From Chloroflexota bacterium (GTDB lineage Bacteria > Chloroflexota > Dormibacteria > CF-121), in assembly GCA_005881175.1 (NCBI GenBank), contig VBEN01000017.1:1-38153 (forward strand): a stretch of 38,153 nucleotides of DNA, in the 5' to 3' direction. The translations under genes were made by a program, and so were the position numbers. This document shows positions 13,362-21,692 of the stretch, piece after piece. Below the pieces are notes generated by a model. It saw only the letters and a list, made by a program, of their open reading frames with translations, did not search any database and had not been told where the DNA came from. The stretch's first letter is position 1; every line of letters begins with the position of its first letter.

Positions 13362-16160
13362 TTAGGAGCAGCCGCTCGTGCTGCCGCAGTTGAGGCACTT
13401 GTAGCAGGTGCCGTTGCGAATCATGATCGAGCCACAGTCGGAGCAGGCCGGGGCGTCCTCCTGGCCTTGAAAACTGATCTTGATCGCGCTGGATTCGACG
13501 GTCGTGGGCTTTGCCGGCGTGACGGGAGTTGCCGGCGAAGTCTCAACCTCGACGATTGGCTCTCGGCGGACGATGCCGATCGCCTCTTGCTGCGTCCCGC
13601 TGAGGAATTTCGAGGCGAGCCAGCGGAAGATGTAGTCGGTGATGGACTTGGCGATCGGGATTTCAGGGTTCTTCGTGAAGCCCGACGGCTCGAAGCGGGT
13701 ATGCGCGAATTTCTTGACCAGCACTTCCAGCGGAACCCCGTACTGGAGTGCCAGTGAGATGCTCGTCGCGAAAGCATCCATCAGGCCGGAGATCGTGCTG
13801 CCTTCCTTTGACATGACCAGGAAGATCTCGCCGGGCGTTCCGTCCTCGTAGATGCCAACCGTGATGTAGCCCTCGTGACCCTGGATATCGAACTTGTGAG
13901 TGATCGCCCGGCGCTCGTCGGGCAGCTTGCGGCGCACGGCCCGGGCCGGCTCGCTCGGCGCGACATCCCTGGTCGAAGAGACCTGAGCGATCGCGCTCTT
14001 CTTGCTGTCCAGCGCCGTGTTCAGCGGCTGGGAACGCTTGGAGCCATCGCGGTAGATGGCGATTGCCTTGAGGCCCATCCGCCACCCTTCCAGATAGACC
14101 TCCATGATGTCCTCCGTAGTCGCCAGCTCGGGCATGTTGACCGTCTTGGAGATGGCGCCGGAGATGAACGGCTGGGCTGCGGCCATCATCTTGACGTGGC
14201 CCATATAGTGGATCGTCCGCGAGCCCTTGGCCGGCTTGAAGGCGCAGTCGAACACCGCCAGGTCATCGGTACGCAGGTGCGGGGCCCCCTCGATCGTGTC
14301 GTTCTCATCGATGTACTGGAGGATCTCCGAGACCTGGGGCTCGGGATAGCCCAGGCGCCGCAAGGCGATCGGGACGGTCTGGTTCACGATCTTCAGCATG
14401 CCGCCGCCGACCAGCTTCTTGTACTTGACCAGAGCGATGTCAGGCTCGATCCCGGTGGTATCGCAGTCCATCATGAAGCCGATCGTCCCGGTGGGCGCGA
14501 TCACGGTCGCCTGCGAGTTGCGGTATCCATAGAGGTCCCCCAGCTGGCAGGCCTTGTCCCAGGCGTCCCGCGCGGCGCTCAGCAGCGGCAGCGGAACATG
14601 CGCCGGGTTGATGTGGTCGACGGAGCGTCGGTGCTGGTCCATGACCCGCAGCATCGGCTCGCGGTTGATCGCAAAGCCGTGGAATGGTCCCTTCTTCTGG
14701 GCGATGCGAGCCGATTGGGCATAGGCCTCGCCGGTCATCATTGCGGTGAGCGCCGCGGCCACGTCGCGGCCGGCGTCGCTATCGTAGGGCAGGCCTGACG
14801 CCATCAGCAGCGCGCCCAGGTTGGCATAGCCGAGCCCGAGCGGCCGGAAGTCGCGGCTATTCTGGGTGATCGCCTCCGTCGGGTAGCTGGCGTTGTCGAC
14901 GAGGATCTCCTGGGCGGTGATCAAGATCCGGCACGCTTCCCGATAGGCCTCGACGTCGAACTCGCCGCGCTCGTCCAGGAACTTCATCAGGTTGATCGAG
15001 GCGAGGTTGCAGGAGGTGTTATCGAGGAACATGTACTCGGAACACGGGTTGGATGCGTTGATCCGGTCCGTGTTCGGGCAGGTATGCCAGTGGTTGACCG
15101 TGGTGTCGTACTGCAGCCCCGGATCGCCGCATGCCCAGGCCGCCTCCGCCATCATGCGCATCAGGTCGCGAGCCTTGTAGGTGTCCATGATCTGGCCCGA
15201 CGTGATGGCGAAGGTATGCCACTCGCCATCCTCTTCCACTGCCTTCATGAAGTCGTCTTTGACCCGGACACTGTTGTTGGAGTTCTGGAAGAAGATCGAG
15301 CTGTAGGCCGGGCCGTTGAAGGACGGGTCGTACCCACCCTCGATCAGCGTCCACGCCTTGCGCTCCTCCTCGACCTTGCAGTTGATGAACTCGACGATGT
15401 CGGGATGGTCGGCGTTGAGGATCACCATCTTGGCCGCCCGTCGCGTCTTGCCGCCGGATTTGATCACGCCGGCGAAGGCGTCGAAGCCCTTCATGAAGGA
15501 GACGGGGCCGGATGCCGTGCCGCCGCCCGCGAGGAGCTCACGCGAGGAACGAAGTGGCGAGAGGTTCGTGCCGGTGCCCGAGCCGTACTTGAAGAGCATC
15601 CCCTCGGTCTTGGCCAGGGTGAGGATCGACTCCATCCTGTCCTCGACTTTGTTGATAAAGCAAGCTGAAAGCTGAGGGCGCTGTTCGATACCGGCGTTGA
15701 ACCAGACCGGGCTGTTGAAGGCAGCTTTCTGGTGCACCAGCAAATGGGTCAGCTCGTCACGGAAGATTTCCGACGCTTCGGGGGTCGCGAAATACCCCTG
15801 CTTGTTGGCCCACCCATGGATGGTGCGAACCACGCGCCCGATCAATTGCTTGACGCTGCGCTCGCGCTCGGGCGTCCCGAGCACCCCACGGAAATACTTC
15901 GAAACCACTACATTCGTGGCGACCTGCGACCAGGTGGTCGGGATCTCGACGTCATGTTGTTCGAAGACGACCTCACCCTTCTCATTGGTGATGCTGGCCT
16001 CGCGCGTCTCCCATTGGACCTCGTCGAATGGGGCCACGCCGGGACGGGTGAAGTAGCGCTTCCAGGGAAGCCCGTTGCGGTTGCGTTTGGGCGTATTGCT
16101 CGGAGCCGCCGCAATCAAGTTGGGTCGGTCAGTCGAAGTCTTCTGGGTGGATCGGGCCAT
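13362..16160 (-). CDS. nrdJ: Vitamin B12-dependent (class II) ribonucleoside-diphosphate reductase
   Basis: Adenosylcobalamin-dependent reduction of ribonucleotides to deoxyribonucleotides. 932 residues, within the 850-1200 range of bacterial NrdJ. The N-terminal third contains the substrate/effector loops. NPCSEYMFLDNTSCNLASIN carries the conserved finger-loop Cys and Glu of the catalytic barrel. The later APTGTIGFMMDCDTTGIEP segment is diagnostic for this class. The C-terminal tail is a ribbon of Cys motifs (CSDCGS, CYKCLNCG, GCS) used to re-reduce the active site or bind zinc. The start ATG at 16160 has the ggagg Shine-Dalgarno upstream. A textbook promoter (TTGACA-17-TACGAT) and two NrdR-like boxes precede it. 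I looked for a B12 riboswitch in the 5' leader and saw none. Confidence 0.97.
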   Translation of the reverse strand: MARSTQKTSTDRPNLIAAAPSNTPKRNRNGLPWKRYFTRPGVAPFDEVQWETREASITNEKGEVVFEQHDVEIPTTWSQVATNVVVSKYFRGVLGTPERERSVKQLIGRVVRTIHGWANKQGYFATPEASEIFRDELTHLLVHQKAAFNSPVWFNAGIEQRPQLSACFINKVEDRMESILTLAKTEGMLFKYGSGTGTNLSPLRSSRELLAGGGTASGPVSFMKGFDAFAGVIKSGGKTRRAAKMVILNADHPDIVEFINCKVEEERKAWTLIEGGYDPSFNGPAYSSIFFQNSNNSVRVKDDFMKAVEEDGEWHTFAITSGQIMDTYKARDLMRMMAEAAWACGDPGLQYDTTVNHWHTCPNTDRINASNPCSEYMFLDNTSCNLASINLMKFLDERGEFDVEAYREACRILITAQEILVDNASYPTEAITQNSRDFRPLGLGYANLGALLMASGLPYDSDAGRDVAAALTAMMTGEAYAQSARIAQKKGPFHGFAINREPMLRVMDQHRRSVDHINPAHVPLPLLSAARDAWDKACQLGDLYGYRNSQATVIAPTGTIGFMMDCDTTGIEPDIALVKYKKLVGGGMLKIVNQTVPIALRRLGYPEPQVSEILQYIDENDTIEGAPHLRTDDLAVFDCAFKPAKGSRTIHYMGHVKMMAAAQPFISGAISKTVNMPELATTEDIMEVYLEGWRMGLKAIAIYRDGSKRSQPLNTALDSKKSAIAQVSSTRDVAPSEPARAVRRKLPDERRAITHKFDIQGHEGYITVGIYEDGTPGEIFLVMSKEGSTISGLMDAFATSISLALQYGVPLEVLVKKFAHTRFEPSGFTKNPEIPIAKSITDYIFRWLASKFLSGTQQEAIGIVRREPIVEVETSPATPVTPAKPTTVESSAIKISFQGQEDAPACSDCGSIMIRNGTCYKCLNCGSTSGCS

Positions 16161-16198
16161 CGATGAACCTCCGTAGGGTGGGGTGGAGAGCGGCCCAC

Positions 16199-16227
16199 AT
16201 CGTATGCCGTAGGATGAAGCCTGTCAA
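16199..16227 (-). promoter_or_regulatory. Sigma-70-type promoter of nrdJ
   Basis: Minus strand: TTGACA (16227-16222), 17-bp spacer, TACGAT (16204-16199). The -35 is perfect and the -10 matches 4 of 6. The predicted transcription start is about 16192, giving a leader of about 32 nt before the nrdJ ATG. Confidence 0.75.
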
Positions 16228-16235
16228 GCAGTTTA

Positions 16236-16251
16236 CCACAGCCTGTAGGGT
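16236..16251. promoter_or_regulatory. Candidate NrdR box 1
   Basis: CCACAGCCTGTAGGGT matches about 10 of 16 positions of the NrdR consensus acaCwAtATaTwGtgt, including the outer CACA and T-T-w-G contacts. It lies just upstream of the nrdJ -35. Taken alone it is weak; its value comes from the second box one standard distance away. Confidence 0.4.
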
Positions 16252-16267
16252 TTCCCAGGTGCTTCGG

Positions 16268-16283
16268 CCACAACATATAAGGG
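16268..16283. promoter_or_regulatory. Candidate NrdR box 2
   Basis: CCACAACATATAAGGG matches about 11 of 16 consensus positions with an intact left half and AT-rich centre. It begins exactly 32 bp after box 1 (16-bp separation), the spacing typical of paired NrdR boxes upstream of ribonucleotide reductase genes. Confidence 0.45.
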
Positions 16284-16293
16284 TACCAGCCTG

Positions 16294-16551
16294 ATGCTGA
16301 TCTTGGGCCTCGGACTCTGTCTTGCCGGTATCCTCGTGCTTCGAATCGCGCTTCGACAGGCCCGCCGGATGGCCCTCTTCTCCACCGCCTTCTGGGCCAC
16401 CTTTCGCGAGTTCGCCCGCTACCGGTTCAAGCGGCTCTGGCCGGCCCCGCTTGGGCTGGCCGGCGCCATCCTACTTATATGGGGGCTGGTTTTGCTATTC
16501 AGCTGGCTGCTCGCGTACTACGCGGCCAGGCTCGGTCACCCGCTGGGCTAG
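16294..16551 (+). CDS. Small two-helix membrane protein, unknown function
   Basis: 85 residues with two predicted transmembrane helices (1-20 and 51-76) and a basic, aromatic cytoplasmic loop between them (FREFARYRFKRLW). It is divergent from nrdJ, and its upstream region contains the candidate NrdR boxes. There is a weak Shine-Dalgarno (aaggg) about 10 nt from the ATG. The stop TAG shares a CTAG with the stop of the convergent coiled-coil gene. I do not recognise the family. Confidence 0.65.
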   Translation: MLILGLGLCLAGILVLRIALRQARRMALFSTAFWATFREFARYRFKRLWPAPLGLAGAILLIWGLVLLFSWLLAYYAARLGHPLG

Positions 16552-16946
16552 TCGGAGGGCTCCTCCCTCTCGCGGTCGATTTCCGCCTGGTCGCGCGAGG
16601 CATCCGCATCGCCGCGCTCGAGCCTGGCATCCTGCCGGTTGGCGTCAGCCTCCGAGCGATCCAGCGACTGGCGAGAATGCTCGATCCGTTGACGAGTTGA
16701 CCGGATTGCCTCTCTGGCCGATTCCTGAGAGCTCACGGCATCCAAACCCAGGCGGGCCGACCGTTCCCGTACCCGCTGCTCTCGGGCCTCGATCTGCCGC
16801 TCTCGGGCATCGAGGGCCGCCTCCCGATCGTCCGCGAGGCGCTCGCGCTCGTCGGCCAGCTGCTCGCGTTCGTTGGCCAGTCGTTCCCGCTCGTCGGCCG
16901 TTCGATCGCGCTTATCCGTGATCGGCGCCTTCTCCTCTGCGGTCAC
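16548..16946 (-). CDS. Charged coiled-coil protein with tandem heptads
   Basis: 132 residues, almost wholly Arg/Glu/Asp/Ala. From about residue 17 a seven-residue unit repeats at least six times (TADERER, LANEREQ, LADERER, LADDREA, ALDARER, QIEAREQ), giving a long continuous helix with Leu/Ala at core positions. A second helical region (SRQSLDRSEADANRQDARLE) follows. There is no signal peptide or membrane segment. Such proteins occur in actinobacteria and Chloroflexi without known function; oligomeric scaffold is the natural inference. The 21-bp periodicity in the DNA suggests expansion by slippage. Confidence 0.7.
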   Translation of the reverse strand: MTAEEKAPITDKRDRTADERERLANEREQLADERERLADDREAALDARERQIEAREQRVRERSARLGLDAVSSQESAREAIRSTRQRIEHSRQSLDRSEADANRQDARLERGDADASRDQAEIDREREEPSD

Positions 16947-16992
16947 AACTCCAGCTTAGGGCTCGCCGCTGCCTGCCGTCGCCGGCTTTCTG

Positions 16993-18825
16993 CTAGCCGG
17001 CTGCAGGCAATTCGCGCTTCCGAAGCTTGATCCGCTCGCTCGCGATCAGCACCCGCTTTCGCATCCGGATCCCCTTGGGCGTGACCTCCACCAGCTCGTC
17101 ATCCTCGATGAAGTCGAGGCATTCCTCCAGCGACATCTGGCGGGGTGGGACCAGCTTGACGGTGGCATCCTCGGTCGAGGCGCGCATGTTCGTCTTCTGC
17201 TTCTGCTTGGTAGCGTTCACGTCGATGTCCCCCCCTCGCCGGTTGAGCCCAATGATCATGCCCTCATAGACTTGTGTCCCCGGACCAATAAAGGGCTGAC
17301 CGCGTTCCTGGACGCCCTGCAAGCCGTAGGCGACGGCCATGCCGGTCTGGCTTGCGGTGAGCACCCCATTGCGCGTTCGCGATGGCAGGGTCCGCCACCG
17401 CTCCCAGCCGACGAGCCTGGTGGACATCACGCCGGTTCCACGGGTCAGGGTCAAGATCAGGCTGCGCAACCCGATCAGCGCCCGGGTTGGGGCGAGGTAG
17501 GTGAGCCGGGCTCCGCTGCCAGCATCGGTCCGCATGGTCTGCAACTGCGCGCCCCGTGAGCCGAGCGCCTCGGTGATGGCCCCCACGGCATCGAGGCTGC
17601 AGTCGATGATGCACTCCTCGACCGGTTCGTGCCGCTGGCCGTCGATGTCGCGCGTGATGACGGCCGGACGTGAGACCTCGAACTCATAGCCCTCCCGTCG
17701 CATGGTCTCGATCAGGATCGCCAGATGCAGCTCGCCTCGGCCGCTGACCTCGAAGATGTCGGCGGTCGCCCCGTCCGCGACTTTGAGCGCAATGTTGGTC
17801 TGCAATTCGCGCGCCAATCGGGCGCGGAGCTGGCGCGAGGTGCTGCTGGTGGTAGCCTCGCGACCAGCGAAGGGCGATTGGTTCACCGAGAATTGCATCC
17901 GCAGCGTCGGCTGGCTGACCTCGAGCCGGGGCAGCGGTTGCGGATGCTCGGCATCCGCTACGGTGTCTCCCACCGCGATGTCGGGTAGGCCGGCGAGGTA
18001 CACGATCTCTCCCGCCTCCGCGCTGTCGGCCTCGCGCCGCTGCAACGCCTCAACGGTCAGCAGCGTGGTGATGCGCTGCGGCGGGCCGATGCCGGCCTCG
18101 CTGCATCTGACCACGTCTTGCCCCTGCCGGATGGTGCCCCGCGCGATCCGGCCGATCGCCAGCCGTCCGATGTGGTTGTCGTGATCCAGGTTGCTGACGA
18201 GCAGTTGCAACGGGCCCAGTGGGTCGCCCCTTGGCGGCGGAACCTGAGCGAGCAGCGCGTCGAGGAGCGGTTCGAGCGTTGACCCTGGATGGCGCAGGTC
18301 GACCGTCGCCGTGCCGGCTCGCGCGTTCGTGTAAATCACCGGAGCGTTGAGCTGATCGGGATGCTTTGCCAGCTCGAGGAGCAGGTCGTGCGTCATTTCC
18401 ACCGTCTCCGCCGGCCGCGCGTTGACGCGATCGATCTTGTTGACGACGATGATCGGCATCAGCCCGAGCTCGAGCGCGAGCCGAAGCACGACCCGAGTTT
18501 GCGGCATCGGCCCTTCGAGCGCGTCCACCAGCAGCAGGCAGCCATCAGCCATTCCCAGCACACGCTCGACCTCGCCGCCGAAGTCAGCATGGCCTGGGGT
18601 GTCGATGATGTTGATCTTGATTCCCCGATAGCGGATCGAGGTGGTCTTGGCCAGGATGGTGATGCCCTTCTCTCGCTCCAGCACGTTGGAGTCCATGATC
18701 AGCTCGCCCACCTGCTCGTGCGCAGCGAACACATGCGACTGCTTCAGCAGCGCATCCACCAGCGTGGTCTTCCCGTGGTCGACGTGCGCGATGATCGCCA
18801 CGTTTCGAAGATCGTCGCGATGCAT
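16993..18825 (-). CDS. typA: Translational GTPase TypA/BipA
   Basis: Ribosome-associated GTPase of the elongation-factor family, involved in ribosome assembly and stress responses. 610 residues, typical length. G1 AHVDHGKT (13-20), switch region [14 protein letters not shown]3 DTPGH (75-79) and G4 NKID are intact. The domain II barrel, EF-G-like domains III and V, and the TypA-specific C-terminal domain ([19 protein letters not shown] region) all follow. The stop of the upstream hydrolase gene is 17 nt before the ATG, so the two may be cotranscribed. No strong Shine-Dalgarno is seen. Confidence 0.97.
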   Translation of the reverse strand: MHRDDLRNVAIIAHVDHGKTTLVDALLKQSHVFAAHEQVGELIMDSNVLEREKGITILAKTTSIRYRGIKINIIDTPGHADFGGEVERVLGMADGCLLLVDALEGPMPQTRVVLRLALELGLMPIIVVNKIDRVNARPAETVEMTHDLLLELAKHPDQLNAPVIYTNARAGTATVDLRHPGSTLEPLLDALLAQVPPPRGDPLGPLQLLVSNLDHDNHIGRLAIGRIARGTIRQGQDVVRCSEAGIGPPQRITTLLTVEALQRREADSAEAGEIVYLAGLPDIAVGDTVADAEHPQPLPRLEVSQPTLRMQFSVNQSPFAGREATTSSTSRQLRARLARELQTNIALKVADGATADIFEVSGRGELHLAILIETMRREGYEFEVSRPAVITRDIDGQRHEPVEECIIDCSLDAVGAITEALGSRGAQLQTMRTDAGSGARLTYLAPTRALIGLRSLILTLTRGTGVMSTRLVGWERWRTLPSRTRNGVLTASQTGMAVAYGLQGVQERGQPFIGPGTQVYEGMIIGLNRRGGDIDVNATKQKQKTNMRASTEDATVKLVPPRQMSLEECLDFIEDDELVEVTPKGIRMRKRVLIASERIKLRKRELPAAG

Positions 18826-18842
18826 CGATTGGCCGCCGACGC

Positions 18843-19754
18843 TCAGGCGACTCCTTCGCCGCGCCGGCTCGCCGGCTCGCTGAGAAAGTCCAGCACGAGT
18901 CTGTTGAAGCGGTCCGGCTCTTCCATCTGGGGCGTATGGCCACTATTCTCGAAGATCTCCACCCGGCCGTTGCGCAGTTTATCCTTCGCGATCTCGGCGT
19001 GACTCGCCGGAAAGATGTGGTCGTGCCGACCCCATATCAGGAGCGTCGGCATCAGCAGCTCTGAAAGACGATCCTCGACGGTGATCCCATCTCGCAGTTG
19101 GCCCATCCTGGCGATCGAACGCAGCGCGGACAGATAGGCCGCCCGGTACTCCGGCGTCGATAGCAGCGTGCCGTGGTTGGCGATCCGTTCGTCGCTCAGA
19201 ATCGTATCTACCCGCCCGGGCCGCCGTAGGTACCAGCCCCAGAACCGTCGAATCGTCGCCGGGTTCATGCGGCGCAACGCGCGGGCTGTCCCGCTGAGGG
19301 TGAGCTCGCCCAGGCCTTTCGTCAGCAGAATGCGGTAGGCGAGCACCCGCCGCGGCGGGCCAACCCCCAGCGCATCCACCAGCACCAGACGCGCAACGAG
19401 ATCTGGTGATTCGAGTGCGAGACCGAGCGCGACCCGCCCTCCCATCGAAACACCCATGACCGCGGCCCGCTCCAGCGTTTCGCAAGCCATCAGGTCGCGA
19501 ACGGCCTTCACGAAGAGCTCGATCGTGTATGCCAGGACCGGCTTGTCGGAGTGGCCAAAGCCCGGAAGATCGATGGCGAAGACGCGATGGTTCGCCGCGA
19601 GCGGCTCGAGGTTGAAATAGAACTCGACCGCGGCCGAGCTGCCCAGGCCGTGCACCAGAACCACGGGCGAGCCGCTTCCGCCGCAGACGTAGTGAATGTT
19701 GACCCCGTCGATCGCCACCATGCGGCTTTCGAAGGAAGGGAACAGCGCCGCCAT
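18843..19754 (-). CDS. Alpha/beta hydrolase
   Basis: 303-residue alpha/beta-hydrolase-fold enzyme. The oxyanion region VVLVHGLGSS (31-40), the LPGFGHSDKP turn, the nucleophile elbow GVSMGG with S103, an acidic residue in LIWGRHDHIFP and the catalytic His in NSGHTPQMEEPDRF make a complete triad. A cap region of about 90 residues lies between strands 6 and 7. Substrate unknown; the family includes esterases, epoxide hydrolases and meta-cleavage product hydrolases, and nothing here separates them. It is cotranscribed with typA and possibly with the DUF4383 gene 18 bp upstream. Confidence 0.9.
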   Translation of the reverse strand: MAALFPSFESRMVAIDGVNIHYVCGGSGSPVVLVHGLGSSAAVEFYFNLEPLAANHRVFAIDLPGFGHSDKPVLAYTIELFVKAVRDLMACETLERAAVMGVSMGGRVALGLALESPDLVARLVLVDALGVGPPRRVLAYRILLTKGLGELTLSGTARALRRMNPATIRRFWGWYLRRPGRVDTILSDERIANHGTLLSTPEYRAAYLSALRSIARMGQLRDGITVEDRLSELLMPTLLIWGRHDHIFPASHAEIAKDKLRNGRVEIFENSGHTPQMEEPDRFNRLVLDFLSEPASRRGEGVA

Positions 19755-19772
19755 GACCTGAGTGTATCGGCG

Positions 19773-20186
19773 TCAGGCTCGGCTGCGGACCGAGATCGTC
19801 GCCGCAAACCCAAAGTAGGCGAGCACGGCGCCGGTGACCAGGTGCAGGGGGATGTCGAAGCCGGCGAGAGGAAGAATGCCGAACAGGTTGCCAACGAAAA
19901 CTCCCAGCAGCCCAACGATGAGCAGGATCACACCGACCACCTGGCAGAAGGTCCGCGAGTTGGCCACGCTGCTGGCGGCGGCAAGACCCGCGAGGCCGAT
20001 CGCCAGGTGCACCAGGTTGTGGAGCAGATTGATGTCCGCGAGCCCCAGCAGGGCGTGCTTGTCCTGCGTGATCGTGATGAAGCTGCTTGTCCCTATGAGC
20101 GGGCCGATAAAGCCGAGCACGCCGACGAGAAAATAGATGACTCCGAAGATCAAGGCGACGGTTTGGACGACCGCTCGATTCCCCAT
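19773..20186 (-). CDS. DUF4383 family membrane protein
   Basis: 137 residues with four transmembrane helices. The first carries VALIFGVIYFLVGVLGFI, the second follows INLLHNLVHLAIGLAGL, whose NLVHL motif is characteristic of DUF4383, then two more helices with VGVILLIVGLLGVFVGN and LHLVTGAVLAYFGFAA. Function unknown; common in actinobacteria and Chloroflexi. The start has a GGGGTGAT-type Shine-Dalgarno, and a TACCAT hexamer lies in the 52-bp gap after the cyclodeaminase gene. Confidence 0.85.
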   Translation of the reverse strand: MGNRAVVQTVALIFGVIYFLVGVLGFIGPLIGTSSFITITQDKHALLGLADINLLHNLVHLAIGLAGLAAASSVANSRTFCQVVGVILLIVGLLGVFVGNLFGILPLAGFDIPLHLVTGAVLAYFGFAATISVRSRA

Positions 20187-20238
20187 TGCATCACCCCTGT
20201 GCTCAGTTGGTCACATGGTACGTCGGCGATCGATGGTA

Positions 20239-20796
20239 TTACGCCTTCGCCAGCAGTTCGTGGTAGGCGCGCTCGATCCGGGTGGCCGCCTCTCCCTGCA
20301 GCTCGGGCAGGTTGACGGCGACATTGGCGAGCGCACCATCGAGACCGGTCTGCAACAGCTTGCTGCCCGCCGCCAGGTCGGAGGCCGCCATGTCCCAGGC
20401 GTTCTTGCTCGTTTCCGCAGCCAGCGCAAGCCCGCGCGCGGCCGCCGACGCGGTCGCCAGCGGCACTTCGGCCGCCCGTTCGTAAGCTCGCTCGAGGAGA
20501 GTATCCGCGGCGCCGGACTTGCGCCCATCGATCACCGCCCGATAGGCATCGATATCGTCCTGGCTCAGTTCGAGCAGGCGCTCGGCAAGCTCATCCAGCT
20601 CAGGGACCAGTCCGCTCAGAGCCGCGCGAATCTCGTCCGTCCTGGCCTTTTTGGCGCTGAGCTTTGCCACCATGCTCACCAATGCCGCGCCCATCGCCGC
20701 GGCGAGCGCGGCCGCACTCCCGCCACCTGGCACCGCCGCCGTCGATGCCAGCGCCTGCAGGTAGTTGCCGATGGTCTGCTCTTTGACGCGTGTCAT
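20239..20796 (-). CDS. Formiminotetrahydrofolate cyclodeaminase (cyclodeaminase/cyclohydrolase family)
   Basis: Releases ammonia from 5-formimino-tetrahydrofolate to give 5,10-methenyl-tetrahydrofolate, following FtcD. 185 residues, all-helical FTCD_C fold. The family signature is the N-terminal PGGGSAAALAAAMGAAL (folate-binding glycine-rich turn at 23-27), then MVAKLSAKK and a helical bundle. The ATG at 20796 overlaps the ftcD stop by 4 nt (ATGA). An upstream in-frame ATG at 20808 is less likely. In vertebrates this domain is fused to the formiminotransferase; here they are separate, adjacent, coupled genes. A methenyl-THF cyclohydrolase (FchA) activity is the alternative for the family, but the operon favours the cyclodeaminase role. 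Confidence 0.9.
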   Translation of the reverse strand: MTRVKEQTIGNYLQALASTAAVPGGGSAAALAAAMGAALVSMVAKLSAKKARTDEIRAALSGLVPELDELAERLLELSQDDIDAYRAVIDGRKSGAADTLLERAYERAAEVPLATASAAARGLALAAETSKNAWDMAASDLAAGSKLLQTGLDGALANVAVNLPELQGEAATRIERAYHELLAKA

Positions 20797-21692
20797 TCGC
20801 CCGCCCACACGCGTTTCTCCAGAATCTGGTCCATGCGGAACGCCGGCTCGATGACCGCGTCCTTGATCACACCTACGGCCGCGGCCAGGGGGATCGTGCC
20901 GACGATCTCAGAAGCGTCGACGTCCACGCCTCGGCGCCGAGCCTCGTCGCGGATGACGGTGAAGACCTTCCAGATGTTCGTCACCCGGTAGTCGGTGAGA
21001 TTCATGGAGACCTGCACCAGGCCGCGGTCGGCAAGCTCGAAGCCGAGGGCCTTCACGTTGGGCAGGCCGCCCGACGAGGCGCGAATCGTCTTCGCGATGT
21101 CCTTGGCCACCTGCAGGTCGGTCGTCTTCAGGTTCACGTTGTAGGCAATCAGGGGAATGCGGGCGCCCACCGCCGTCGCCCCGGCAGTCGGATGCACCTG
21201 GGCCCGCCCTTCGTCCGGCGCCCGATCGGGATCACCGATGTGCGCGACCAGGTCTTCGAAGCCACCCCGGCGGACCCGTTCCAGCTCACGGCGATCGGGC
21301 CGGGTGGCCGCCTCGCTGTAGTAGTAAACCGGGACCCGGAGTTCCTTCCAGAGCCGTGTGCCGAAGAGGCGGGCCAGCTCGACACAGACGCTCATCGGCA
21401 GGTCCGCGAACGGTACGAAGGGGACGACGTCGGTGGCTCCCATTCGCGGATGTTCACCGCGATGCTGGCGCAGGTCGATGCGTTTCGTCGCCACCGCGGC
21501 GCCCGCGAACGCGGCGTCGACCGCGAGATCGGGGGCCGCGACGAATGTGACCACCATCCGGTTATGCGCGGCATCAGCCTGGACGTCGATGACCCGGGCG
21601 CCGGTACCGCGGATCGCGTCCGCGATCGCGGTGATCACGTCCGTCTGGCGGCCCTCGGAAAAATTCGGGACGCACTCTACCAGGGCCGCCAG
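20793..21692 (-). CDS. ftcD: Glutamate formimidoyltransferase, with CTG start
   Basis: Transfers the formimino group from N-formimino-L-glutamate to tetrahydrofolate, releasing glutamate. The 299-residue monofunctional form. The N-terminus AALVECVPNFSEGRQ is the family signature. ADAAHNRMVVTFV, RQHRGEHPRMGATDVVPF and the C-terminal TDYRVTNIWKVF segments are also conserved. No ATG, GTG or TTG exists at the right place. The frame does have CTG at 21692, preceded by GGAGG at 6-nt spacing, giving (M)AALVECVPNFSEG, and a second CTG at 21683. The start lies within the end of hutI, so translation is probably coupled. A much longer in-frame extension into hutI is antisense-free but non-homologous and is rejected. 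Confidence 0.92.
   Translation of the reverse strand: MAALVECVPNFSEGRQTDVITAIADAIRGTGARVIDVQADAAHNRMVVTFVAAPDLAVDAAFAGAAVATKRIDLRQHRGEHPRMGATDVVPFVPFADLPMSVCVELARLFGTRLWKELRVPVYYYSEAATRPDRRELERVRRGGFEDLVAHIGDPDRAPDEGRAQVHPTAGATAVGARIPLIAYNVNLKTTDLQVAKDIAKTIRASSGGLPNVKALGFELADRGLVQVSMNLTDYRVTNIWKVFTVIRDEARRRGVDVDASEIVGTIPLAAAVGVIKDAVIEPAFRMDQILEKRVWAGE

Noticed and set aside
16161-16293. Cobalamin riboswitch upstream of the B12-dependent nrdJ
   Set aside because: The leader after the predicted transcription start is only about 32 nt and no B12-box-like sequence is visible.
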